From: Hormiphora californensis
Taxonomy: Eukaryota > Ctenophora > Tentaculata > Cydippida > Pleurobrachiidae
Direction of reading: 5' to 3'
DNA: 64,000 nt
Assembly: GCA_020137815.1 (NCBI GenBank)
Contig: CM035354.1
Coordinates: forward strand, 5,639,423-5,703,422
This document shows positions 1-10,800 of the stretch, one piece after another; within the stretch, counting starts at the first letter, position 1, and each line of letters starts with the position of its first letter. Made by a program: the position numbers and the translations under genes. The notes under the pieces are model-generated. The model had not been told where the DNA came from, made no database searches, and was given only the letters and a program-made list of their open reading frames with translations.

Positions 1-166
1 AAAAAACATTCAATTTGAGCGGAGTGCGCCTTTGACATCGTGGACAACGCTTCATGCGGGCGGCCAATATGACGGGGCACTACTGTAAGCTCCCCCTTTC
101 CCGATTTCGATTAAATGGCATTTGTCACTTCCTTTTCTAACAGTAACATTTCTTCCCATCCCCCAG

Positions 167-2144
167 AAACCGCCTAAACCGGTACCAAGCTTGGACTCTG
201 TTGACACAGTCCACGTTACCAGGGCAGCCCTTGCCAACTACACGGCTCTGTATTGCGTCACGTTTTTTAAGAAAAGTGGCCAATCTCAAGTAATCTTTGA
301 TGGTCCTCTCTCTCCCGAAAACGATGATTACTTACATAAGTTTGCACAGACTAATAATCTGAATGTGGAACAATTCCCGGACGGTGGTTTACGGATTACT
401 AAAGACACAAATAAACGCATTGTGAGTTGACTTTTTAGGGGGTTAAGAGTATCCCAAAAAGTTGGCTCTTTTGAAACCTCCGAGTTCCGACCGACCCCCC
501 CCCCCCCAAAGAATCATTTTTCAAAATCACCTCCACCACTTCATGACATCATCGCATCGAGTCGCAATGGGGATCCCTAATAAAGTTATGACTTGTCACC
601 GTTGTTGAGCGGAGGGCTGAGAGTGTCTTGTCACCGCACGGTGACAGCTCACTCTCAGCCCTCCGCAAGACTACGGTGAACCATATGCTTTTAGGTACGT
701 CCACCATGCGGTGACAAGTTACATGATCTACTCCACAAGACTAAAGTGAAAAGTCACAACTTTATTAGGGACCCCTATCTCAACAGACACACTACTACAC
801 TGTGCTCAGTAGTACATTAAAGTACATACTGTTTCTAATTTTTCGATACCCACTTCTTCCAGGAAAACGCCTCGACCATCAAAGTAAGGAACCGGCGATT
901 GAAGAAACACATGAACAATCTGAAGATCCCTAAATACCCAAGTGATCAGCTGCAGCCGAGATATGAAGATGGAGCTGCTGGACCCTCTGTAGCATATGAT
1001 GATGATGCTGATGATAGTGACATGTCACTGTCTCCTGAAAGGCCTCGAGAATTCGATCCCTACTTTTCAGGACAGTTTGCACCTCTTCCTCAAGAGCCGC
1101 TCAGACCCCATCCATCTAGGTTCTCCCGTCCCGGCCGGGCAGCAAATTACCCGCCTCAACCTCACCCCTACTATCATGCCACACACAATCCTGGGTATCA
1201 TTCCACTAACAATGTACCAGCAGGAACCGGTGCCAGCACATCATGCTTCTACTTCTGATGCTCCCAAACTGGACGGTATTGATACGGATGCTATAACCAA
1301 TAATGTCCTATCCCGTCTTCTGGCGTCTAAGCTCGTAAAGGAGCTGGCAGATAATGGTTCTCATAAACGGCCCATAGAGTACGAAAACTCTACTTCGAGG
1401 TCATCAAAACGCCCCATGGCAGATGATAAGCGATATCCTAACGAGAGAAGGCGGCCAGAGGATTTCAACGCGGATGATTTTCTACGGGAAAGCAGTTACG
1501 ATCGAGATCGCAGATTGCAGAAAAGTGAATACGACCGAAGCGGCAATCGGAAAGAAGTTGGCTACGATCGATTTGAAAAGAGGGAGGAGCACTATCACGA
1601 TCATTCTGAAACGAGGCGAGAGTACAGTAACAACCGGTATAAACGGGAACGGGAAGGCAGTTACGATAGAAGTGAAAGAAGGTATGAAAATAGCTACGAC
1701 AGAAGTGAAAGAAGGCGGGTGAGCAGTTATGATCGAGACGAAAGACGAAGGGGAAGCAGTTATGATCGAGACGAAAGACGGAGGGAAAGCAGTTATGATC
1801 GAGACGAAAGACGAAGGGAAAGCAGCTATGGTCGAGATGAAAGAAGTCATCCGAATTATTACGGTCAAGAGGAAGAAAGGACAAATGTTCGCGGAGAAAG
1901 GGGGTATGAACCCAGCGGTGAGCAACACATTCGTTTCCAACAAAGGGGTTTCCAAGACGGTGTTTGCGTAGGTGATCGATACCAGAACAGCGGTTACCAC
2001 GATAGAATTGGCGAATACCAAGCCGGTCATTTCTCTGACCGCCATTTAAATGACAGTGAATTTCGGGACCGTGATCGAATTGTAACTGTAGTCCCTGAGA
2101 ACACTGGTGTGCGAGTTGTTCGTCAATACACAGACAATGAGTGA
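167..2144 (+). CDS. 5'-incomplete gene, Arg/Tyr/Asp-rich repeat protein of unknown function
   Basis: Two exons are supported. Exon 167-421 follows a pyrimidine-rich acceptor ending CAG and ends at a GTGAGT donor. Exon 863-2144 follows TTCTTCCAG. Both junctions are phase 0. The first exon encodes about 85 residues with a short mixed alpha/beta look (ALYCVTFFKK, then FDGPLSPENDDYL) that weakly resembles the second half of the modules in the two downstream paralogues. The second exon is basic, then Pro-rich, then acidic. It ends in a tail of about 10-residue repeats (SSYDRDERRR, about 1690-1850), typical of disordered nuclear RNA-binding proteins. The second exon is 1282 nt, one base off a codon multiple. 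The reading frame changes near 1235-1250, inside the Ser/Thr/Ala stretch, so a one-base error or mutation is likely. Upstream exons lie before the window. No function is assigned. Confidence 0.6.
569..775. mobile_element. short inverted-repeat element (MITE-like), intronic
   Basis: The ends match as inverted repeats of about 25 bp (569-594 against 751-775, sharing CCCTAATAAAGTT and its complement). A second nested inverted repeat pairs 609-625 with 650-666 (17 bp). There is no coding capacity, which fits a non-autonomous DNA element. It lies in the intron between 421 and 863. A solitary end of the same family appears at 18176-18200. Confidence 0.75.
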
Positions 2145-2268
2145 TGGGAGTTATCGTAATTGTTCCATCTCCATACATTTCTTTTGTTTTTCATCATTTT
2201 TAACCCAGATTTATAACTCTGAAAATAAATCGAAACTAAACTTTGATTTGAATTTCCTAGTTATAACC

Positions 2269-4281
2269 ATGTCGTACGCTCAGCAGGGTGAAGATGGTGA
2301 TGAAGACACCCAAGATTTTGCCTTTCAGACGTCGCTCACCGGAACCATCTTTGTGGTTGATTGTTCTCCGGATATGATTTGTCCGGTGGATGGCTCCGAG
2401 GCCAAGGTAACCGGGGTAATCCTGGCGCTGGAAGCGATCAAAAGTACATATCAGCAGCGTCTAATTAGCGGCACAAGCGACTACATTGGCGTGGTTATGG
2501 TGGGTGTTAAGGACGCTGGTGATCGGGCCGGAATCAAGACCCTTCTACCCCTGGATACTCCTGACAAGGACAGTCTGAGAGTGGTTGAGGACCTCCTGAC
2601 ACGGTGTAGGAGTGGAACAGGGATCGTTGGAAATGAGGAATATTCTCCCTACGAGATGTTATGGGTGTGTAACAGCATGTACACGAGCTGTGTAAAAAAG
2701 TTGGGATCCCGTCAGGTTATAATCTTCACCAATGTTTCCGAGCCGCCAATGATCCGTTCTGATCCCAAGATTCGAACCATGGCAACTACAAAATCACGCG
2801 ACATGTCCGAGATTGGAGTTCTTATCTCGCTGATTACAACACCCGGAACTAGTGCGTTTAATATGGACCTGTTCTACTCCTCTATCGTTCCAGACACCCA
2901 TCGCACCGTGAACCCAACCGAGGATATTGAAGATTTCTGTGATAGAGTCAAACAGCAGCAAACAAGGGTCCGAACCTCAGCATCTATCCCATTTTTCTTT
3001 GGACCTAAGGAGATTGGTGTGGCATGTTCTGCTCTTTATGGTACTACTAAAACTACGGGTGTCAATCTTTGTAGTGTTACGAATCAGCAAGTTTCCATCA
3101 CTTCGGCCTTGGTCCGGGAGTCCGATCGGGCGGTACTTCTTCCTCATGAGGTGTATCGATCAGCTCAGCTGGGCTCGGGCGGGCCACCGATTCTGCTGTC
3201 CCAGGAGGATATTGATGAGATGGCCCCTAAAGTGGACAAGGGAATCCACGTTTTGAGCATGGAACCAGCAGATAGTCTGAAAGCACATCACTTGGGTGGG
3301 AAGACCCTCTTTATCCGGCCCTCAGACAAGGTCTATCAGGGTAGTACCAAGTTCTTCTGCGCCCTTTTGGAAAGGATGCTGGCAAGAGACCTTATCGCTC
3401 GGTGTCACTGCGTCCCTAGGGCCGGGTTCTGTGGGTACCTTGGTGCATTGGTTCCCCAAAAAGAGGAAACAAACGCAGATGGTAAGCAGGTTCGGGCAGC
3501 AGGATTCAACCTAATACGACTCCCCTATAAGAACTCCATTAAGAAAATTGACTATGAGGGACTCAACATGCCGAGTCAAACCCAGATCAGTGCTGCCAAG
3601 TCGCTGGCTCTCAAACTCAGAGCGAAGTGGAGTCCTGAGCTTATGGAAAACCCCACTACTTCACAGTTTAACAAAGCCTTAGAGGCGATCGCTCTCGAGA
3701 AGGACCGAGTTGAGACCCCAGAGGATCAAACTCAGCCGGATGTAGCCGCCATGAGGACCAGAGCAGGGAGTGAGATGGACGCTTTTAACAAGAGCGTCTT
3801 TCCAAATGGATATCAGCTACCTGAAGCGTGCAAAAAAGTTGACTACAAACCAATCATAAGAAAGGTAATGTTCCCACTCAGCTGCCGCGAGGGGGTTCAC
3901 AGCGGGATGTTACGTATCACAAACGTATTAGGATGCCTGATGTCACGCTGTGTACTACCAAAACTGTCTCGTAGCAGTTTTTAATTTAATAGTTTTTATA
4001 CTCCAAACGTCTATAAATTATAGACATTTGTCTATTTTACCACTTACTTTCCTTGCTGTCAGCAGTGCTGTTTCAGTTTCAATATTTCATATCCATTTTC
4101 ATTGGTTTATTCCTAACACATCATCTCTTTCCCTCAGGTTGAGTCGAGGGCAAGAGAAGGAACTCTGAATAAACTTCCTGTTAATGATCTCAAACTCTAC
4201 GCCAAAGGTGTCAAATTGGGTCTCAAGTCAACCGCCAAAAAGGCAGAACTGGTCCAGGCAATCTCCAAGTTTATTGGGTAA
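2269..4281 (+). CDS. XRCC6: Ku70, DNA double-strand-break end-binding subunit
   Basis: Ku70 pairs with Ku80 in the nucleus, forms a ring on broken DNA ends and recruits the non-homologous end-joining machinery. Two exons are seen: 2269-3864 and 4138-4281, joined in phase 0, giving about 579 residues against 609 in human. The N-terminal third is a von Willebrand A-like domain beginning near FVVDCSPDM. The middle is the Ku beta-barrel DNA-binding core; SLKAHHLGGKTLFIRPSDK, FCALLERMLARDLIARC and YLGALVPQKEE align well with the family. The last exon encodes a SAP domain (NKLPVNDLKLYAKG, then KKAELVQAI) ending FIG-stop, the normal Ku70 C-terminus. The ATG at 2269 starts a conserved acidic leader (EDGDEDTQDFAF). 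It lies only 124 bp after the previous gene's stop. The frame is intact throughout, unlike several neighbours. Confidence 0.96.
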
Positions 4282-4526
4282 AATGGTGTGGCTTTTTATG
4301 GAGCATTGTTCCTATTCGTTCAATTCGTCACTTCCATCTCAATGGTGCAACAAGTTGTTGGTTAGAAAGTGACATACTCACTTAAATGTATTTTAATTTT
4401 TAGTATGCCTGTAAATTTTAACTTATTTTTATAGTTTCACACATTGCTACGTTTTCAAAACATCACTTGTTTTTCCTCGATCTGTGTTTCATCTACATCT
4501 TTAACCCCACCCCTCCTGATTAGGCG

Positions 4527-7500
4527 ATGAACTATAATGTGTATCCACCACCCCTCATGAAATCCAGCACTAGTTTGATCAACCAGGTAATTGTTGGTCT
4601 GTTTTTTAGAATGGGCGTTGCTTTTTTAGAACTACTCACTGAGTAGTACTCAGCCCCTTCGATGTATTTGCAGTACATGCAGGGAGGGTAGAGTGTAGAA
4701 TGATTGAAAACTAATTAAAACTCTTTTCTTTCAGGATTCTCCATCTGGTCTTCCCTACCGGGCACCTCCATTGTTACCACTCCAATATCCCAATAACAAT
4801 TCTAATCACTCTGGGACCTTCGACCAATATGGGAACAACTTCAGCCAACAAGTTAACAAAAACATGGGCTCTTACTACGGTACCAATACCAACTTTAGTA
4901 ACCAATACAACTCCAACCCTACTTACCATGGTAACTATTCCCATCCCCCTGGAAACATGAATTCCCATACCCCTGGAAACATGAATTCCCATCCCCCTGG
5001 CAACAGCCCAAATATGGTCATGATTCGGAAGGCAGATGTTGAGGATCTCCAGGCGGAGGTTAATGAGCTCAGAGACCTGATCAGACTTCAGACTAACATC
5101 GATCAGAGGCAACAGGTCCTGTTCCAACAACAGATCACTGTTCAGCAACCTTTAGGCGTACCTCAGCCCCTCCTTCACCCACCCCAATCCCATCAGCCGT
5201 CTGTTAGTCTACTATCTAATCCTGGGTTCCAGCAGCCGATATACTCCCAAACTATCCAACTGAAGCCCTTACTTTCGGAGCCCCGACCAACTCCTCAGCC
5301 GCCACGACCCAATCTAACTCCACTAGTGAACAATCGAGGCTGTTACTCAAAACCGTTACCAGAAGGTCCAGCCCAGCCATGTCTGAGCAAACAACCACAG
5401 AAACAATGGTCAAGCAAACCACTGGATAAGATTCACATTGATTCCCCTTCTTTTGAGCCCAAAAAGGACGATTTTGAAGGTTCGCAATGTTACAATAACG
5501 CTCTTGAGAGAGTGGAAAGCTTACTTCGCGACAGGCTTCAGGAGGAATGCAGTGATAAAGAGTTAGTGGGTAATAGGTGGACCCCGCCGCCACCACGACC
5601 ACCGCAGCCTGTAAAACATGAAGTTATTGAGGAAATTGGGATTTCCTACTCTAGGCCATCATCCTCTCAATCCCCGGTGAGTTATCAGACAGTTATTTCA
5701 AATACCATTTTGATGTGTCTTACTATTTGTTGTTCAACTTCTACTTTTTCTCACTTAATATTATCTTCTTTTTTCAGGAAAAGGATAGGCCCGAAAAGAC
5801 AGGATGTGATGTAAGTTAAATTGCAGTTTGACTTCCCCCGATTTTTTTCAACTAGATGTAGAACAAATAATAGACATCCTGATACATGCCTTCGGCAGAA
5901 ATTCAAGCATTATGTGACAGAATTTGTTTGTAAATTTTATAATCAATTGATTCAACTCTCCCCCTTATCAGGAAACTTCGCAGAATTTGCGTCCGTCCGA
6001 ATGGAGTACAGCTCTTAACTTTTTGTCGGAGATAAAGGACACCGGTTTCCAACTTTTCGCTGAGAAGGACCTAGCAAAACGGTACCCTGAGCCCTTCCTA
6101 CACTACTCCTGTCTCTTTACCAACACTCAATTCAATGTTACACCTTTTAATGTGGACCAACAAATCGGTGCTACTTTAGAAATCTCACAAATCCCTGATT
6201 CACCTACGGAAATAGTTCAGTGGGTTTATGTGGGTTCTGCGTACGGTGTTGACCCTGAGGATGCCCGAAAGAGGTGTATTGAGGGTGCAGTTGAATTCCT
6301 GTGTGTCAAGCTGGGAAAAGTAAGTCGGATTGGAAACTACATTTTCTTTCATATTCTCTTTACTCAGCTCTCGGAGAGGATTCTTTTTCAGCAGATTGAA
6401 TCGTACCCTCCTGCTACATTTGATACTGAGGAGGCTTTCCTGAAAAATAACAAGCTTATCTCTACCGTCACTACGATGCGGGATGATCCCAATTTATTTG
6501 CTCTACGGATCGATGGCATTTTATCGGTTGAATCAAGCACGAAATTCGCAAAACAGTTGTTAAAAAAGTGGAGAATCACCCCGGACGAGCTGAAGATTTT
6601 CTCTGAAAGTTCCACTGACCAATTTATCTGTTTCTACAAACCGAGGCGGTTCCTGTTAAAGCAGGGTGCGGCATTGGCTGATTTCAAGGAGGAGCTTAGC
6701 ACGGAAATTGGCATCCTAGGAGGGGAAGATCTCAACGGACTTTCCCCAACTACACCTCCCAGTCCTTTGGAAGGCAAAAGAAAGGCAGATACAGTGGCTG
6801 CATCTTCTATCAAGAAACCCCGAACACCGAAAACTACTGAAAGCCCAACTACATCTGGGTCCAAATCGAAGCTGAGTAATCTGCAAATTTTGAAGTCTCA
6901 GCTTATCAAGTCTGAGCCTGAGGAAAGGAATTCACGTAATACAGACCATCAGATAAAGGTGGAATTTGTCGGAAGAGATAAGCGGCTCAAAAAAGCAAAA
7001 CTAGCAGTAGAAAAAGGCCCTTCACTTGATCTAGGACGACAGTGGATTCGCAAGTCACCCCTGAAGCTCCTTCACGAGAATCTCACCTGGAGACAATGCC
7101 CCATTCACTATTTTAACTTGATTTGCCGATTTTCGGGTATCAGAAAAGAAATTTCCTGCCAACCGTGCAAGTATGAACTTAAGGGGAAGTGGAGGGCCTT
7201 CCTGAGCGTTTACGACGGTAACAACAGCCACACATTCAGCCCTGTTATTTCCAGTTCGGTTCAAGAAGCAAAGAAGGAGTGTGTGATTGAGACAATGAAG
7301 TTAGTCGAGGCGGTTTGTAAGGGAGTTCCAGGTAAAACATTAACTGAGGAGGAATATGGCCAGTATTTCCAAGGTGCCAAGGAATCAGAGAGGAACACGG
7401 AGATCAAATTTGGGAAGCTGCAGGTATTTGGGATTTCCCCGGACACAAACCCGATGAAAATGATCTATAAAAAGTTTTTCAAAGATATGTTAAAGAAAAA

Positions 7501-7681
7501 TGACGGAGATGCTAAGCGTTGGGCCGTTGTTCTTAGTGGAGAGTGTCCAGCTGGAGCGGAAGAAATTGCCAGGAAACTTGTGAAAACCATGAACTTGAGC
7601 TTTTCAGTCCGGTCATGTGACTCAGCGCCCTGTTGCTTGGTTTTTTACAAGCCACGAGGTATTATTCTGGCAAACAGATAA
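4527..7681 (+). CDS. tandem dsRBD-like module protein, paralogue 1 (NKRF-related?)
   Basis: Four exons: 4527-4586, 4735-5676, 5778-5810 and 5972-7681, all joined in phase 0. They predict about 914 residues, or 898 if the 48-nt GTAAGT...CAG segment at 6320-6367 is removed as an intron; family alignment favours removal. Order of parts: Tyr/Asn-rich N-terminus with HPPGNMNS repeats; a short coiled coil (DVEDLQAEVNELRDLI); a Pro/Gln-rich linker; then two modules of about 200 residues. Each module has a hydrophobic strand pair (YSCLF), a VYVGSAYGVD loop followed by an Ala/Cys helix as in the C-terminal part of dsRBDs, then a second alpha/beta half ending in FYKPR. Between the modules is a Lys/Ser-rich disordered linker with a likely nuclear signal (KRLKKAK). 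The dsRBD assignment is inference from the loop-helix pattern and similarity to the NKRF-like gene downstream. The exact function is unknown. Confidence 0.75.
6320..6367 (+). other. probable 48-nt intron, frame-neutral
   Basis: The segment starts GTAAGT and ends TTTACTCAG. It is 48 nt, a multiple of three with no stop, so it could be retained or spliced without changing frame. Removing it places LGK directly before LSERILFQQ, which matches the paralogue at 12.3 kb (HPERILSRQ). Splicing is therefore the better reading. Confidence 0.6.
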
Positions 7682-7844
7682 ATGTAGAGAGTTTTTTAAA
7701 CAACGTTTTTAACCAATTTAACTTTTTTTTTAAAGTGTTTTTGTTTTCATACACATCTTATTTTAGTACACAAATATTTTTATGTATAAGAATTTGTTTT
7801 TCATGACACAAAACACAGCAATTAAACTCTCATCTATTCTCAGA

Positions 7845-10800
7845 ATGAGTCAAGACCTTCCCGATCACCGTTACCCACCCCCTCCAAGCAGGGTAAGTTT
7901 GGACTTTTGTTCTGCAGAGCTAGGAGCCGGGTAATTAATATCTTTGAGTCATGTTGTTTTTTTGGTGGGTATGAAACGTGTATCTAATCAACTTTCTAAT
8001 TCCAGGATACTGCACTTCCAGGGCCTGCTGATGGCTTAACGCTAGTCATGGTTACCAAGAAGGTTACCAAGATAGTGGCTACACAGACTACGATTACTAT
8101 GGTTACTATGACTCTGTCGCAGGTTACCCGGGTTATCAATATGCCGCGGGGTATCAGGAAGCTGGCTCAAGTGAGGTTCAATCTCTCAAAGACGAAGTCC
8201 GGGAGTTGAAGGAGCTGTTGATTCAGCGTGTCATAGCACCACCATCCGCCGCCCCTTCACGCCAGCAGCCTCCGATGTCACCCCCACGCTCTTATATTCA
8301 TCCGTCCCGATCTCAGTCACCACTCCGTCAGAACGCATCACCTCCGCCTACCCATCCTTCTCAATCATCCCGGACACACCTCATGGCTTACAGTCTGAGT
8401 CAGCACGCCTCACAGTCCAGAGAACAGCCCTCGCATCGAGACAGATTAATTTCTCCTCATCGTGACAGTAGAGGCCAAGAAAGATTGCATGACGGTGATT
8501 TTGATATTCCCGCTCGCCGTGATAGTTATGAGAGACCTTCTGGAGGTGGTCCTTCTCGTGAACCACCTCGGAGATACCCTGAGCCCACGAGAGGCCACAA
8601 TGAACCACCAAGGGGCTATAATGAACCATCAAGGGGCTACAATGAACCATCAAGGGGCTATAATGAACCATCAAGGGGCTATAATGAACCATCAAGGCGC
8701 TACAATGAACCATCAAGGAGCTATAATGAACCATCAAGGGGCTATAATGAACCATCAAGGGGCTACAATGAACCACCTAGGGGCTACAAAGAACAATCAA
8801 GGGCCTATGTTGATCCACCGACAGGATTTGATATCCACCCATCTAGGAAAAGAGGTCGATCGCCGGAGCGAAGTCGTCTCATCCTCCAAAACTCATCGGT
8901 AAGTAGCCAATTTCTAGCTCTCTCGAACCCTGCCAAATGCCGGGAATTTTGTCTCATATAAGACCCTCCTCTTCGCACCGGGCCGAAGGCCCGGTGCGGC
9001 TACGTGAGGCGGCGTAGCGAGGTTGCGTGATGTACAGTCAGTGTGTGACAACGGGAATTAGTAAAGTTATTTGGGTAGGCTCTATCTAACAACCTTTTCC
9101 TTATCAACAGAAACCACCTAAAGAGAGATTACGAACTGTGGAACATCAACAAAGACGAAAGAGAGGAAAGAATAAACCGCAAGCACCGATTACACCGGTT
9201 AAGGTAATGCATATTTTTCAAGTGTGATGCAAATTTTGTATAGAAAACCGTGAGCACAGAGTTCCATTGGCGCCAGAGAGCGCATTCATCATGTACATCC
9301 GAGTACTCTCGGAACCAAGGTTTTAATACGGGAGCGCTCTCCCCCAAAAAAGAAAACCGTGAGCTACCTTTAGTCTGAAAACTAAGGGTAGCACGGTCTT
9401 TTCAGTACCTAGATTGCGGCACGTTTGTATTAAACAACATCACACGCCATATAAAACAGTAGATTTTACTTTTTAGTGTGGTAGAGAATTCGTAAGGTGG
9501 CTAGTTATCACATCATCCACTCACACCGTGTCAAATATTTTCTAACCCCGTACTTATCCCTTTCAGAAGGCAACGAAACTTGAGACAGCTATGAAAAAAA
9601 AAGCAACGCTACCTGACGGTGTTGAATGTCCATCTTTTCACCGATGGCGCTTTGTGTGCCCAAGTTCTCCCGAAGAAACCCAGGCAGACCCAGCTCTAGA
9701 GAAATCCCTGGCCGCTATCAACTTCAAGCTGTTTCTACCAGATGATCATACTAATAATCTCAGATTATTGCTAACCTACCCCAAACAAGTGGTAGAATAT
9801 TCCTGCCTCTTTTCCAATTCTATCTTTGAAACTTCCGCCTCGTATGAGACTATTAGTCCTACAGAAAGGGAACACACTGTCACCTTGAAAATCGCCCGAA
9901 AAGGTTCCAAAAAGTGGATCATCGTAGGGTCAGCATTGGAAAAACAGACGGTCATGCGACAGAAAAGTGCTACCATGACTGTGTAAGGAGGCTCTACTTC
10001 ACGCTCAGGTCTACATCACACACAATTGATCTGGCTGGGCTGACCAAGTGGATTGCAGCAGCCAGCACAGACTCGCCACACATCACGTACCTGTGGGGCC
10101 CGGACCTTGAAGTGGAAAACATGGATCAGGAAGTGAGCAGCATGATCAAGTCTCTGATAAAGGATCCCAAACTACTTGCTGTTAGAATTGATAGCATCAC
10201 TGATGTTGACGGGGCAAATGCAATTATTGAGAAGTTTGAGGATCGGAAAGTAAAGATGGTTGTTCACCATACGACTGATCAGCAGTGCCTACTGATTATC
10301 AAGACATCTGAATTGTTGTTGTCGCAAGAGAATGGGAAGTGTCGGTACAGTTATACCTTCATGGGTTCGAACACCAGACAAAGGAAGCTATTCGAGGAGC
10401 TTTACCGTTCTGGAAGAAAGGAAGAGGCAGAGCTCATAGCAGCTGCAGTGGCAGAAGCAATAGCTACAGGATTTAGTGACTGTGACGGTAATGTTAAAAA
10501 AACACTCAGTGCCGGGCTAAAAGAATTGGAGGCTCATGGTCCTATTAGGACTCCTAAAGCAAAAGCAAGATTCCTTCTTTCTGACGAGACGGTAAGTTTA
10601 AAATTGGGGCAGTAGCTGTCTCACCTTGCCTAGCTAGACTGTTTTTCGCGCGCCCCGCCCGCGAAGTTTTTTACAAATGTAAAGGAGGGTTAGAACATAA
10701 CAAGTCTCACCACTGTTTTTACTCCCACGCGAGAAGAGTTAAGTGGTCAGCACTGGAAGACCAGTAGTTAAATTCAATGCTATAGCTGCAATACATTCTG

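Noticed and set aside
1-166. Possible exon ending at GTAAGC near 86
   Set aside because: The only open frame ends in phase 2, which does not fit the phase-0 exon at 167; could be another frame error but not supportable.
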